From: Roseobacter fucihabitans
GTDB lineage: Bacteria; Pseudomonadota; Alphaproteobacteria; Rhodobacterales; Rhodobacteraceae
Reading direction: 5' to 3'
Assembly (NCBI RefSeq): GCF_014337925.2
Contig: NZ_CP143423.1
Coordinates: 3,626,501 to 3,690,500, forward strand
Length of the DNA stretch: 64,000 nucleotides
The position numbers and the translations under genes were made by a program. Positions 16,057-24,739 of the stretch are shown here, piece by piece (position 1 is the first letter of the stretch; each line of letters opens with the position of its first letter). A model generated the notes under the pieces. It saw nothing but the letters and a program-made list of their open reading frames with translations, ran no database searches and was not told where the DNA came from.

Positions 16057-17133
16057 TCACGACAGCCGGGAAAAGAGTACGCGCAGATCGGACTGGCGCC
16101 GGATTTCCAGCTTTTCGAGGATGTTGCGGATCGTCCAGCGCACCGTGCTCAGGGCGCGGCCCCGCTGGGTGGCGATCTGAAGCGCAGTTGCGCCTGTTGC
16201 CAGCGCGCAGGCGATCTCCGCTTCGGTTGGCGTCAGCTCAAAGACCTCTGCGACACACTGCGGATCCAGCACGGGGGATGGCGAAAGACGGCGCAGGAAC
16301 AGGGTCATATCGGGCCAGTCAAATCCCGTCGGCGACATGCAAGGGGCCACCGCCGGAACCACAGATAAGACGAGCATCTCCCGCCCGCTGCCGATCCGCA
16401 GCCGCAAGGGTGGGGATGGTGCCCCCTCCCGCACGCGCTGGTATCGCGCTTCCAGCTGTGCGGTCCGGGACGGCGTCCCCAATCGCACCCGGCCCCGCTG
16501 GATATCGATACCACAGGCGGCCCCCAGCAACGCCTCCGCGGGCGGCGTCACATGCACAACACGTCCTGTTTTATCCATGTGGATTGCCGCAGTTTGGGTC
16601 TGAAGCGCGGGCGGGTCGGATAATTGCGCCCTGAGATAGGTATGGCGCAGAGCAATAAGCGCCATCAGATGCCGGTGTATGTCCTGCCAGAGCGCGGTTT
16701 CCGGCTCGCCGTATCCGCCCAAACGGTCCGGGCGAAACGCCGAAGTGCAAATCACCAATGTCGGGGAAAGGGCCGTCATCATGCCCATGCCCTGTTGCGC
16801 GTCGTTTTCCTTGAGCCATTCGTTATAAATCGGTGAGCTCTGCCGCTCGGCGTCGGAAAAAAGCTGTGTCTGATGCCATATTTGATCCCGTGGCAGCGCA
16901 AGCCCGCGCGGCACACGCAGATCACCTGCGGCCCAGGTTTCGCGGTAAACTGTGTCGGCCTCAGGCGGTCCGCTGACAATCCCATCCACCGGAAGAACGA
17001 TCTGGGTATCAAAGGCGAGAACATGCAGGAACGAGGAGTGGACATGCCGTTGCAGCCTGCTCAGCGCCGCCGACAGCGCCTGATCATCCAAGGCGCTCGC
17101 ATAAAGCCCGCTGATATCCGAATGATAGCTCAT
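16057..17133 (-). CDS. LuxR-type helix-turn-helix regulator
   Basis: 358 residues from MSYHSDISGLYASALDDQAL, preceded by GGAAGGA. The C-terminal 60 residues are a LuxR-type HTH (LTPTEAEIACALATGATALQ, then RGRALSTVRWTIRNILEKLE). The N-terminal 290 residues have no receiver-like aspartate pocket I can name and may be a PAS-like or effector domain. It is divergent from the exported protein at 17280, 146 nt away, which is its most likely target. Confidence 0.8.
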   Translation of the reverse strand: MSYHSDISGLYASALDDQALSAALSRLQRHVHSSFLHVLAFDTQIVLPVDGIVSGPPEADTVYRETWAAGDLRVPRGLALPRDQIWHQTQLFSDAERQSSPIYNEWLKENDAQQGMGMMTALSPTLVICTSAFRPDRLGGYGEPETALWQDIHRHLMALIALRHTYLRAQLSDPPALQTQTAAIHMDKTGRVVHVTPPAEALLGAACGIDIQRGRVRLGTPSRTAQLEARYQRVREGAPSPPLRLRIGSGREMLVLSVVPAVAPCMSPTGFDWPDMTLFLRRLSPSPVLDPQCVAEVFELTPTEAEIACALATGATALQIATQRGRALSTVRWTIRNILEKLEIRRQSDLRVLFSRLS

Positions 17134-17279
17134 GCTGGTTCCTTCCCGAAATGCGCCAAGGGCACCGATGCCCCCCTCAAAACTGATGGGGACAAAACCC
17201 ATCGGATATCAGACCGTGAGCTGCGCGGTCTTGCGCAGGCAAAATTGGATTGCCACAAACGATAAAGGAAAAACCAATT

Positions 17280-17666
17280 ATGACCAAAAAATTTCTTCCG
17301 GCACCCAGTGTAGCGGCGATTGCAGCCCTTCTGGCTCTGTCGCTGACGGGTGCGGCCCATGCCGACAGCTCCAACAAGGTCAAATTTCGCCAAACGGTCA
17401 GCATCAAGGTCGGTCAGGCCATGGTGTTCCACGGGCTGCGGGGCGACTGTGGCAAGCTCCCCAACCAGGCCCAGATGAAAAAATCCCTCTCGCGCTACAA
17501 CGCGGAATTAAAAACTGGCCGGCTGCAATATGGCAAACCCGGCGTGCGCCGAAGTGGGCAGTGCAATGGCAATACCCCCGTGATGGAGACGCTTTTCGTG
17601 GCCACGACGCCGGGGCGCGAGAAGGTCAAAATCTATGGCGATACGGTGACTTTTATTGTCAAATGA
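17280..17666 (+). CDS. Exported hypothetical protein, 128 residues
   Basis: AAAGGA lies ahead of the ATG. A clear Sec signal peptide (MTKKFLPAPSVAAIAALLAL then SLTGAAHADS, cleavage near residue 29) precedes a small basic domain with two cysteines (GDCGKL and SGQCNG) that could form a disulfide. I do not recognise the family. Its divergent LuxR neighbour suggests conditional expression. Confidence 0.65.
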   Translation: MTKKFLPAPSVAAIAALLALSLTGAAHADSSNKVKFRQTVSIKVGQAMVFHGLRGDCGKLPNQAQMKKSLSRYNAELKTGRLQYGKPGVRRSGQCNGNTPVMETLFVATTPGREKVKIYGDTVTFIVK

Positions 17667-17918
17667 CCCGCTTGCAGGATGAGAAGGACCGTATCGCAAA
17701 AGCCTGCGCTGCGGTGCGATCCCCCGGAGGGTGACATCAGCCCAAAAGGCACCCGCAGCCCTACAGCGCAAACCGATCCGCCCCAAAAGGCGAAGGTGGC
17801 CTCAGTTTGTATAAAACGGGCTCTGATCGGCTGCTTCTTGCCTTTCCTTGATGACAATCCGCTCATATAGTCCCGCCAAAACGGCCCCCTGAAATGGCCG
17901 GGGTAAAGGATCGAGCAC

Positions 17919-18728
17919 ATGGCGCATATCATCGTCGTCGGGAATGAAAAAGGCGGCGCTGGGAAGTCAACTGTGTCCATGCATGTGGCAACTGCGCTTG
18001 CACGTATGGGCCATAAGGTCAGCGCGCTGGATCTGGACCTGCGGCAACGTACTTTTGGGCGCTACAGCGAAAACAGGACGTCTTTTCTGCTCAAAGAAGG
18101 GCTCACCCTGCCAAGCCCCTATACGCATGATCTGCCGGATGTGACCCAGGACGCACAGATGCAGGGCGAAAACGTCCATGACCACCGCCTGTCCGCTGCC
18201 GTGGCCTCGCTCGAGCCGGACAATGACTTTATTCTTATTGACTGTCCGGGCTCGCATACGCGGTTGAGCCAGGTCGCACATTCCCTCGCGGACACTTTGA
18301 TCACACCCCTGAACGATAGTTTTGTGGATTTTGATCTGCTGGCGCATACAGATTCCAGCGGCGATAAAATCCTGGGGCCGTCGGTCTATTCCGAAATGGT
18401 GTGGAATGCGCGGCAATTGCGTGCGCAGGCGGGGCTTGCTCCCATCGACTGGATCGTGGTGCGCAATCGCATGGGCGCGCAACGTATGGTCAACAAGGAA
18501 AAGATGGAGCGTGCCATCAAGAACCTCTCCAAACGCATCGGATTCCGCATCGCGCCGGGATTTTCGGAACGGGTCGTATTTCGCGAATTATTCCCGCGCG
18601 GTCTGACGCTGCTTGATCTCAAGGACATCGGCGTCAAGCAGCTCAACATCTCCAATGTGGCCGCCCGCCAAGAGCTGCGCGACCTGATGAAGGCGTTGGA
18701 TCTGCCGGGCGTTTCCGTTAACTTCTGA
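17919..18728 (+). CDS. mipZ: Division-plane positioning ATPase MipZ
   Basis: 269 residues. Deviant Walker A GNEKGGAGKSTVSMHVATAL (residues 8-27), then DLDLRQRTFGRYSENR, which is the MipZ-specific stretch, and Walker B FILIDCPG. MipZ binds ParB at the origins and inhibits FtsZ away from midcell in alphaproteobacteria. It differs from ParA in lacking a ParB partner gene here. AAAGGATC precedes the start. Stand-alone gene. Confidence 0.9.
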   Translation: MAHIIVVGNEKGGAGKSTVSMHVATALARMGHKVSALDLDLRQRTFGRYSENRTSFLLKEGLTLPSPYTHDLPDVTQDAQMQGENVHDHRLSAAVASLEPDNDFILIDCPGSHTRLSQVAHSLADTLITPLNDSFVDFDLLAHTDSSGDKILGPSVYSEMVWNARQLRAQAGLAPIDWIVVRNRMGAQRMVNKEKMERAIKNLSKRIGFRIAPGFSERVVFRELFPRGLTLLDLKDIGVKQLNISNVAARQELRDLMKALDLPGVSVNF

Positions 18729-18873
18729 GCGCCCTAACTCACGGAAATTTCAGTTTTTTTCACAACGCGGATAGGTGCGCTCTTCTCACGCAGCTGTGAG
18801 ACCTGTTGATCTTCCCAGTCTCCTATGGTGGCGCAGCTTTGCAAAAGGCAAAGTCATCATTCAGGAGCAAGAA

Positions 18874-19701
18874 ATGCGATTTGTAACCAGAATTCTTTTG
18901 GCGCTGGCGGTTAGCGCCCTTGGGGCGAGCTTTGCGCTATCCGCGCAGGCGACGACGCTCAAGATCACCGTCACCAACAACCAGGCCGCCGGGGGCTTGT
19001 CGATCACACCGCTTTATACGGCCATTCATGACGGCAATTTTGACGCTTTCGATCTGGGGGGCACCGCCTCCGCCGGTCTCGAATTGATCGCTGAAACAGG
19101 CATGCAATCAGGTATTGCAGGCGAACGCCTTGCCATTGATGCGGATTCGCAAGGTTTGGTGCTGGCCTCGCCCTCCGGCCCGCCCCCGGTTCAGCCGGGT
19201 GAGGCCGTGTCGCGCAACATCACCGTGAACGCCGCAGAGGCGCTCTATTTCACATTCCTGTCCATGGTCTTGCCGTCCAACGATCATTTCATCGGGAATG
19301 ACAATCCCTTTGCCTATCAACTCTTTGATGCAGCGTGCAATTTCACAGGGGCCAGAACGATCAACGTCACAGGTGCGGACATCTATGACGCCGGCACCGA
19401 AGCCAATGGGCTGACCGGCGCGGCCTTCATTCAAGGCGTGAACATTGCCGACAGCCCGACAGGCGAGGGCAGCATTCAACAGGGGCTGCCCCTCTCCTCT
19501 GATCTATTTGGGCCGGGTGTAGTGCTGGCGACCGGTGATACGCTGAGCGCCAGTCTGATCGATTTTACCTCTAATCCGGGAGCGTTCAACCTGCTGACGA
19601 TCGAGATTTCAGAGGTGCCGCTGCCCGCAAGCGCGCCGCTGCTTCTCGGCGCTTTGGGCCTCATGGGCTGGGCAAAACGGCACCGCAAAACACTCAGCTG
19701 A
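18874..19701 (+). CDS. Spondin-domain exported protein with VPLPA-CTERM tail
   Basis: 275 residues starting MRFVTRILLALAVSALGASF (signal peptide to about residue 30) after AGGAG. The body resembles the spondin N domain (TPLYTAIHDGNFDAFDLGG, GERLAIDADSQG, SMVLPSNDHFIGND). The last 30 residues are a sorting signal: VPLPASAPLLLGALGLMGWA followed by a basic tail. Such tails are processed by exosortases, so the protein is probably surface- or EPS-associated. No exosortase gene is in the window. Confidence 0.8.
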   Translation: MRFVTRILLALAVSALGASFALSAQATTLKITVTNNQAAGGLSITPLYTAIHDGNFDAFDLGGTASAGLELIAETGMQSGIAGERLAIDADSQGLVLASPSGPPPVQPGEAVSRNITVNAAEALYFTFLSMVLPSNDHFIGNDNPFAYQLFDAACNFTGARTINVTGADIYDAGTEANGLTGAAFIQGVNIADSPTGEGSIQQGLPLSSDLFGPGVVLATGDTLSASLIDFTSNPGAFNLLTIEISEVPLPASAPLLLGALGLMGWAKRHRKTLS

Positions 19702-19708
19702 CACGGGA

Positions 19709-19738
19709 TGCGAGAGGACCCCTCAGGGCCCTTTCGCA
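19709..19738 (+). terminator. Hairpin after the spondin-domain gene
   Basis: TGCGAGAGGACCC and GGGCCCTTTCGCA pair with a few mismatches around CTCA. There is no T-run, so it may be a transcript-end or stability structure instead of a factor-independent terminator. Confidence 0.4.
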
Positions 19739-19898
19739 GCCTCACGATGAACACCCAAGGTCCGAACGCCTCGCAAACACATAGATCATCGCCGCAATGC
19801 TTGGGTGATGGCCTCGCTCCGGGACGCTTCGACAAATTGTCGGAAATCATCAGAGAAAATGTTCGACGCCAACCCCGGTAAGAAATAAGCACGTTGTC

Positions 19899-20015
19899 AT
19901 GAATACAGCCCTCCTTGATCTTCTGGCCGGACTTGCCGTCATGGTCGCGCTTTTTGTCTTGTTCCGTTGGCTTCAAGCCCGCAAAAACCGCGATCAACCG
20001 CCAAGGGATGACTAG
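19899..20015 (+). CDS. Possible 38-residue membrane peptide
   Basis: MNTALLDLLAGLAVMVALFV followed by a basic tail (FRWLQARKNRDQ). One membrane helix with positive-inside tail, compositionally credible. The ribosome-binding site is weak (GGTAAGAAA at a long distance). The surrounding 19740-20130 stretch holds nothing else I can support. Confidence 0.35.
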   Translation: MNTALLDLLAGLAVMVALFVLFRWLQARKNRDQPPRDD

Positions 20016-20133
20016 GGTCTCCCCTTGAACGGCGGGGTTGGCAACGCGGATGCACTGAATGCTCCGTTCGACAGAGTGTTTTCCCAGGACCTGCACGGAG
20101 CAATGCGTCCCCGGCTTTCTTGGGAATTTGGAG

Positions 20134-20310
20134 ATGACGATCCAGACATCCGAGGTGCCGGAACGGCGCGCGAGGATTGGATTGGGGGCTGTCACGGCAA
20201 TAGGACAGCAATGGTGGCATCTGCATCATGCCTTTGAGCAAACCGCACGTTGGATCAATGATCTTGAAAACCGTGACCGCCGCCACATCTGCAAGGTTCG
20301 GGAAGGGTGA
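20134..20310 (+). CDS. Possible 58-residue protein coupled to DinB gene
   Basis: The frame from MTIQTSEVPERRARIGLGAV to HICKVREG-stop ends in TGATG, which overlaps the ATG of the downstream DinB gene. That spacing is typical of coupled genes. The sequence is histidine- and tryptophan-rich in the middle (GQQWWHLHHAFEQTARWIND). I do not recognise it and the start has no proper ribosome-binding site. Confidence 0.35.
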   Translation: MTIQTSEVPERRARIGLGAVTAIGQQWWHLHHAFEQTARWINDLENRDRRHICKVREG

Positions 20311-20825
20311 TGATCAGCATGTTCAAGACAATGGCACTAAACAACGCTTGGGCGAATGCCACGCTTTTTGAGGCAGTGAACCGATTGCCTCAGGGTGCTG
20401 CACAGAGCCCGGCACCCGGTTTCTTCCCCACGCTTGGCGCGACGCTGAACCATATCTATGAGGTGGATCTCTACTATGTGGATGCTCTTGAACAAACCGG
20501 GGCTGGGCGCGCGGTTTACCTCAGACAAGACGACAAGGACATGAAACGACTTGCGGCAAGGCAGGCGGTTCTGGATGCAGATCTGATCAGGTTTTGCAGC
20601 GCGTTGACACAAGACAGGTTGTACGAAACGCGTAAGACCGAGCGAGAAGACACCACAGCGGAGGAGACCGTTTGCGCCCTTTTGCTGCACTTATTTCAAC
20701 ACCAAATCCACCACCGCGGTCAGGCCCACGTCCAGTTGCACAGCCTTGGCATCGCCCCGCCGCAACTGGATGATTTCCACCTGCGCTTTGAACGCGCGCC
20801 ATCAGCGCAGGCTTATTGGTCATGA
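20310..20825 (+). CDS. DinB-family (YfiT/bacillithiol-transferase-like fold) protein
   Basis: 171 residues, four-helix bundle. The metal ligands expected for DinB are visible: H in ATLNHIYEVD, and two histidines in FQHQIHHRGQAHVQLHSLG. ATG at 20310 chosen; ATG at 20319 (MFKTMALNNAWANATLFEAV) is the alternative. It is coupled to a 71-residue membrane protein gene by ATGA. Substrate unknown. Confidence 0.8.
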   Translation: MISMFKTMALNNAWANATLFEAVNRLPQGAAQSPAPGFFPTLGATLNHIYEVDLYYVDALEQTGAGRAVYLRQDDKDMKRLAARQAVLDADLIRFCSALTQDRLYETRKTEREDTTAEETVCALLLHLFQHQIHHRGQAHVQLHSLGIAPPQLDDFHLRFERAPSAQAYWS

Positions 20826-21037
20826 GCAAATACGGCCCAAGCAAGAAAGAACTCCGGTTCCGTCTCGCCTTTTCAGTGGCCGGGTTGCTTTTGTTATGCG
20901 CAGCCTTGGCGTATCGGGGCATGCCACAGGGTGTCGCGATGTTTGAAACCATCGGCATTGCCGGTGCCTTCTTTGGCGGAACCCTGATCTGGACCCTCAA
21001 AAAACTGGTGCGCAAAGAATATTCGGACGCGTCTTAA
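20822..21037 (+). CDS. Small two-span membrane protein, 71 residues
   Basis: Starts MSKYGPSKKELRFRLAFSVA within the DinB stop codon. Two hydrophobic segments, about residues 14-32 and 40-59, flanked by lysines and arginines. No recognised family. The gene ends overlapping the convergent RidA gene stop by 4 nt. Confidence 0.6.
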   Translation: MSKYGPSKKELRFRLAFSVAGLLLLCAALAYRGMPQGVAMFETIGIAGAFFGGTLIWTLKKLVRKEYSDAS

Positions 21038-21426
21038 GGCAGCATTGCGGCCCAGACCTCGACCTCCACCACGAACTCGGGCCGCGTGAACCCCGATACG
21101 ATCACCAGCGTGGAGGTCGGCAAAACATCGACCTCGCCCAGAAATGTATCCCGCGCCGACATATATCCCGCCATATGGCTTCGATCCGTGACGAAGGCGC
21201 TGATGTGAAAGACCTCGCCCGCGCCCATACCGGCTTCATTCAGGATGGCCTTGATGTTGCCAAAGCAAATCTCAGCCTGCGCCGCACTCCCATCAGGCAC
21301 GCTGCCATCCTGCGCCAATCCCAACTGCCCGCTTGTGCGCAGGATGCGCGCCCCTGGCGGTATCTCGATCCCATGCGAATAGCGCGCAAAGGGTGGCGCA
21401 ATACCGTCCGGTGAAACTCTCTTCAT
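21034..21426 (-). CDS. RidA/YjgF-family protein
   Basis: 130 residues from MKRVSPDGIAPPFARYSHGI after AGGAGA. Family pattern: RTSGQLGLAQDGSVPDG, ICFGNIKAILNEAGMG and the C-terminal strand EFVVEVEVWAAM. Many members deaminate reactive enamines/imines; the canonical active arginine is not certain in FTRPEFVVEVE, so the activity is open. The longer frame to 21744 is not family-like. Confidence 0.85.
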   Translation of the reverse strand: MKRVSPDGIAPPFARYSHGIEIPPGARILRTSGQLGLAQDGSVPDGSAAQAEICFGNIKAILNEAGMGAGEVFHISAFVTDRSHMAGYMSARDTFLGEVDVLPTSTLVIVSGFTRPEFVVEVEVWAAMLP

Positions 21427-21873
21427 TCTGCTCTCCTGTGGGTTGGTCGTTGCGTGTTTTCCCATGCGGGCCGGTTCTTTTTTGTCCCTCTGTCCGGCTG
21501 ATCCAGGCCTCATCGCCCAAGCGTCCGATGAAACATTTGGCGACGCAAGGCACCTGCAAACGCGCATGCCGACCAGCCTTCGGTCTGATATCGAACCCGG
21601 AGCAGCCTGGCATCGGCACTGTTTTTTGAGCGATACCACGCATGTTCCAATAAACCAGCGCGCCCAGCACCCGAAAATCCACGCGGATCGGAAATTTGTT
21701 GCCTTGGCATAAAATTGTAGCGCCGCGATGGGGTTGACGCCCAAGGCCCCAGCAATGACACTCCTTACTCAGTTCCAGGCGGACATCATAAAAGCAGATT
21801 AACTGCATCACCTTGCCGAGGCAATTTTCGGCATATCGCACGGCCAGATCGTGCGACCACAGAGAGGAAGAAT
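21427..21873. other. Gene-free stretch upstream of the binding-protein gene
   Basis: Several overlapping open frames on both strands are present but none has a ribosome-binding site or family-like sequence. It probably carries the promoter region of the RidA gene (leftward) and of the ABC binding-protein gene (rightward). Confidence 0.4.
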
Positions 21874-23538
21874 ATGACATTTTTCACACGCACCGGCAAA
21901 GCCCTGCCCAAGGAGGTCGTGGACTCGGCTGCTAAGATCGGGACGGACCCCGTTAACCGCCGCGAGTTTCTGGCCACGGCAAGCGCCTTTGGGGCCACGG
22001 CGGCCACGGCCTATGCGATGATCGGCATGGCCCCGCCCGCGCGCGCTGCGGGCCATCAGATGGGCGGCACTGTTCGCATGCAGATGGAAGTGCGCGCTCT
22101 CAAGGATCCGCGGACCTATGACTGGAGCCAGATTGCGAATTACACCCGCGGCTGGCTGGAATACCTTGTGATCTGGGAGAATGACGGCAGCTTCACGCCC
22201 GCGCTTCTGGAAAGCTGGGAAATCAATGATACGGCCACTGAATACACCCTGAATGTGCGCAAGGGCGTCAAGTGGAACAACGGCGATGATTTCACCGCCG
22301 AAGATGTGGCGCGCAACATCACAGGATGGTGTGACAAGAGCCTTGAAGGTAATTCCATGGCCGGTCGCTTCGCCACGCTGATTGACGAGGAGACAGGGCA
22401 GGCCATCAAGGGGGCGATCGAAGTTGTCGACACGCATACGGTCAAGCTGACTCTGCCACGCCCTGACATCACCCTGATCCCCGGCATGGCGGATTACCCG
22501 GCCGCCATCACTCCGGCCGATTTCAACGCCGACGACATGACCGGCAACCCGGTTGGCACCGGTCCCTATCTGCCGGAATTGCTCGAGGTCGGCGTCAAAG
22601 GTGTCTTGGTCAAGAACCCCGATCACACATGGTGGGGCACGGATGTCTATGGCGGCCCCTACATTGATCGGCTGGAATATATCGACTACGGGACGGATCC
22701 ATCCGCTTTTGTGGCGGCTGCCGAAGCCGAAGAGATCGATACGCTTTATTCGATCGAAGGCGACTTCATCGACATTTTTGCGACGCTGGATGGCTGGGTC
22801 GAAGCCTCCATCCCGACAGCGGCGACCATTGTGATCCGTCCGAACCAATTGGCCGAGGTCGATGGCGTAAAGCCCTATGCAGACAAGCGCGTACGCCAGG
22901 CGATTTCCATGGCTGTGGACAATGCAATCCTGTTGGAACTTGGCTATAACGGGCGCGGGATCGAAGCGGAAAACCACCATGTCGGTCCAATGCATCCCGA
23001 TTATGCAGAATTGCCACCGCGCAAAGTTGATCCGGCGGCGGCCAAGGCCTTGATGGACGAAGCCGGATTTGGCGATTTCGAGCATGAGCTGTTTTCTATC
23101 GACGACGCCTGGCGCAAGGACACAACCGACGCCGTGGCCGCACAGCTGCGCGATGCAGGTATCAACGTGAAACGTACGATCCTGCCCGGCTCCACCTTCT
23201 GGAACGACTGGACGAAATACCCCTTCTCCTCCACCAACTGGAATGCGCGCCCGCTTGGTGTGCAGATCTGGGCTCTGGCCTATCGTTCCGGTGAAGCCTG
23301 GAACGAGTTTGGCTGGTCCAACCCGGAGTTCGATGCGAAACTCGAAGTCGCGCTGGCCACTGCGGATGTTGAAGCGCGCCGGGGTATGATGAAGGAAATG
23401 GAAGCGATCATCCAGGATGAGGGCGTCACGATCCAGCCCTACTGGCGCTCGCTTTATAACTTCTCCAGAGAAGGTCTGATCGGTGCCGAGCATCACATCG
23501 GGTTTGAATACCATCCCGCCCGGATGGCCTGGACCTGA
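21874..23538 (+). CDS. ABC transporter substrate-binding protein (SBP_bac_5, Tat-exported)
   Basis: 554 residues. A twin-arginine-type signal [20 protein letters not shown] at about 29-48 follows a 28-residue hydrophilic lead. The rest is a full oligopeptide/dipeptide-type family 5 binding protein: [61 protein letters not shown] precedes the ATG. No permease or ATPase genes follow; a terminator is at 23552, so it works with components elsewhere or was left behind. Confidence 0.88.
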   Translation: MTFFTRTGKALPKEVVDSAAKIGTDPVNRREFLATASAFGATAATAYAMIGMAPPARAAGHQMGGTVRMQMEVRALKDPRTYDWSQIANYTRGWLEYLVIWENDGSFTPALLESWEINDTATEYTLNVRKGVKWNNGDDFTAEDVARNITGWCDKSLEGNSMAGRFATLIDEETGQAIKGAIEVVDTHTVKLTLPRPDITLIPGMADYPAAITPADFNADDMTGNPVGTGPYLPELLEVGVKGVLVKNPDHTWWGTDVYGGPYIDRLEYIDYGTDPSAFVAAAEAEEIDTLYSIEGDFIDIFATLDGWVEASIPTAATIVIRPNQLAEVDGVKPYADKRVRQAISMAVDNAILLELGYNGRGIEAENHHVGPMHPDYAELPPRKVDPAAAKALMDEAGFGDFEHELFSIDDAWRKDTTDAVAAQLRDAGINVKRTILPGSTFWNDWTKYPFSSTNWNARPLGVQIWALAYRSGEAWNEFGWSNPEFDAKLEVALATADVEARRGMMKEMEAIIQDEGVTIQPYWRSLYNFSREGLIGAEHHIGFEYHPARMAWT

Positions 23539-23551
23539 TCCATATCACTTT

Positions 23552-23582
23552 AGGGGGTCGCGTTCTTTGCGGCCCCTTTTTA
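23552..23582 (+). terminator. Rho-independent terminator of the binding-protein gene
   Basis: GGGGTCGC and GCGGCCCC pair with one wobble around GTTCTTT, followed by TTTTT. It lies about 15 nt after the stop. Confidence 0.8.
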
Positions 23583-23737
23583 ACTCGAGGGGCTGAAACT
23601 CCTCTGATTCCAATACAGGCGTTAATGTCATGTGGCGTGCATGGCGCGTTGCAAAAATGCGCCCTGCATTGAGGCGTTTGGGTTGCACAAAGCAGCAAGT
23701 TTCGCGGATAGCCACCCTTGTCCAATCGCCGCGCCCT

Positions 23738-24628
23738 TTACCCTGACGCGACCTCCAGAAAGCGATTGGAGGCAATGATCCGCAGCAGGTCGTTCAAGGA
23801 GGCCGAAACGCTGCGGTTGGAGGTATTGACCTGCGCCAGCGCCTTTTCGTAGAGCGGCGTGCGGGTTTTCAGCAGCAGGTTTAACTGCTCCATTGCCGCC
23901 GGATTGCCCTGCATCGGGCGTAAATCGCCCTGCGCCCGCACACGCTGCATATGCTCTGCCGGGGAGGTGCGCAGCCAAACCGTGTGAAACCGTTCCAAGA
24001 CCTGGGCGTAGGTGGTCTCCTCTGCGACCAACCCACCGGCAACCGCCAAGAGCATCCGGTCATTCTGTGTTACGATCCGCGATATCGCTTCTGCTTCGAG
24101 TGCGCGATACCCGTCCTGCCCATAAAACGCCATAACTTCGGAAAGCGGCATTCCGGTATGCTGTTCGATTTCGGTGTTTAGCTCAAAAAACGGCAGGTCC
24201 AAAGCTTCGCCCGCAAGCCGGCCCAGGGTGGATTTCCCGGCACCGCGCAGGCCAATAAGGCAAATGCGCCCAGCGCGCAATGCGGCGGGGTTCTGTGGGG
24301 CCAACAGGCTGCGCACTTGTTGCTGCACATCATCCGGGGCATGACGATAAAGCGTGGCAACCCGCTGGGCTTCACGATCCACGGGCGCGTTTTGGGACAG
24401 CAGATGTTCGATTTTGACATCCAGTGCGGTCGCGATGCGTTGCAGAAGGCTGATCGACACATTGCCCTCTCCGGCTTCAAGCTGCGCCAGATATCGAGGC
24501 GATACGCCCGATTTTTCCGACAAAACACGCCGCGGGAGGCCCTGGGCCTTGCGGGTTTCACGCACGCGTCCAGCCAGATGCGCAATCAGCAACGCGGCCG
24601 GATCAGGTGGGGTTGAATCGTTGGGCAT
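23738..24628 (-). CDS. boxR: BoxR-type regulator: XRE HTH fused to shikimate-kinase-like domain
   Basis: 296 residues from MPNDSTPPDPAALL (AAAGG 7 nt upstream). XRE helix-turn-helix at about 22-78 (LSEKSGVSPRYLAQLEAGEG), then a shikimate-kinase-like domain with P-loop GLRGAGKST at 126-134. This architecture is that of BoxR/BzdR, repressors of aerobic/anaerobic benzoate genes that sense benzoyl-CoA. It stands downstream of boxA, 111 nt away, with repeated sequences in the gap. Confidence 0.88.
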   Translation of the reverse strand: MPNDSTPPDPAALLIAHLAGRVRETRKAQGLPRRVLSEKSGVSPRYLAQLEAGEGNVSISLLQRIATALDVKIEHLLSQNAPVDREAQRVATLYRHAPDDVQQQVRSLLAPQNPAALRAGRICLIGLRGAGKSTLGRLAGEALDLPFFELNTEIEQHTGMPLSEVMAFYGQDGYRALEAEAISRIVTQNDRMLLAVAGGLVAEETTYAQVLERFHTVWLRTSPAEHMQRVRAQGDLRPMQGNPAAMEQLNLLLKTRTPLYEKALAQVNTSNRSVSASLNDLLRIIASNRFLEVASG

Positions 24629-24653
24629 GAGCACGCCTTTGAGCCGGAACTAT

Positions 24654-24689
24654 CTATATCGAGGTAGCCAGAAGCCTACCTATATCAAG
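24654..24689. promoter_or_regulatory. Candidate BoxR operator: direct repeat upstream of boxR
   Basis: CTATATCGAG (24654-24663) and CTATATCAAG (24680-24689) are 10-nt direct repeats with one mismatch, 26 nt (about 2.5 helical turns) apart. Between them GAGGTAG and CTACC add a short inverted repeat. The AT-rich block sits 26-61 nt upstream of the boxR ATG. Operator function is inferred from position only. Confidence 0.35.
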
Positions 24690-24739
24690 TATTTAATAGT
24701 ACCGTGTCGCAGCCAGGCCGCGTTTTCCACACCCGCCCG

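Noticed and set aside
21808-23514. 568-codon minus-strand frame opposite the ABC binding-protein gene
   Set aside because: It is an antisense shadow of a clear family 5 binding protein; high GC keeps the frame open.
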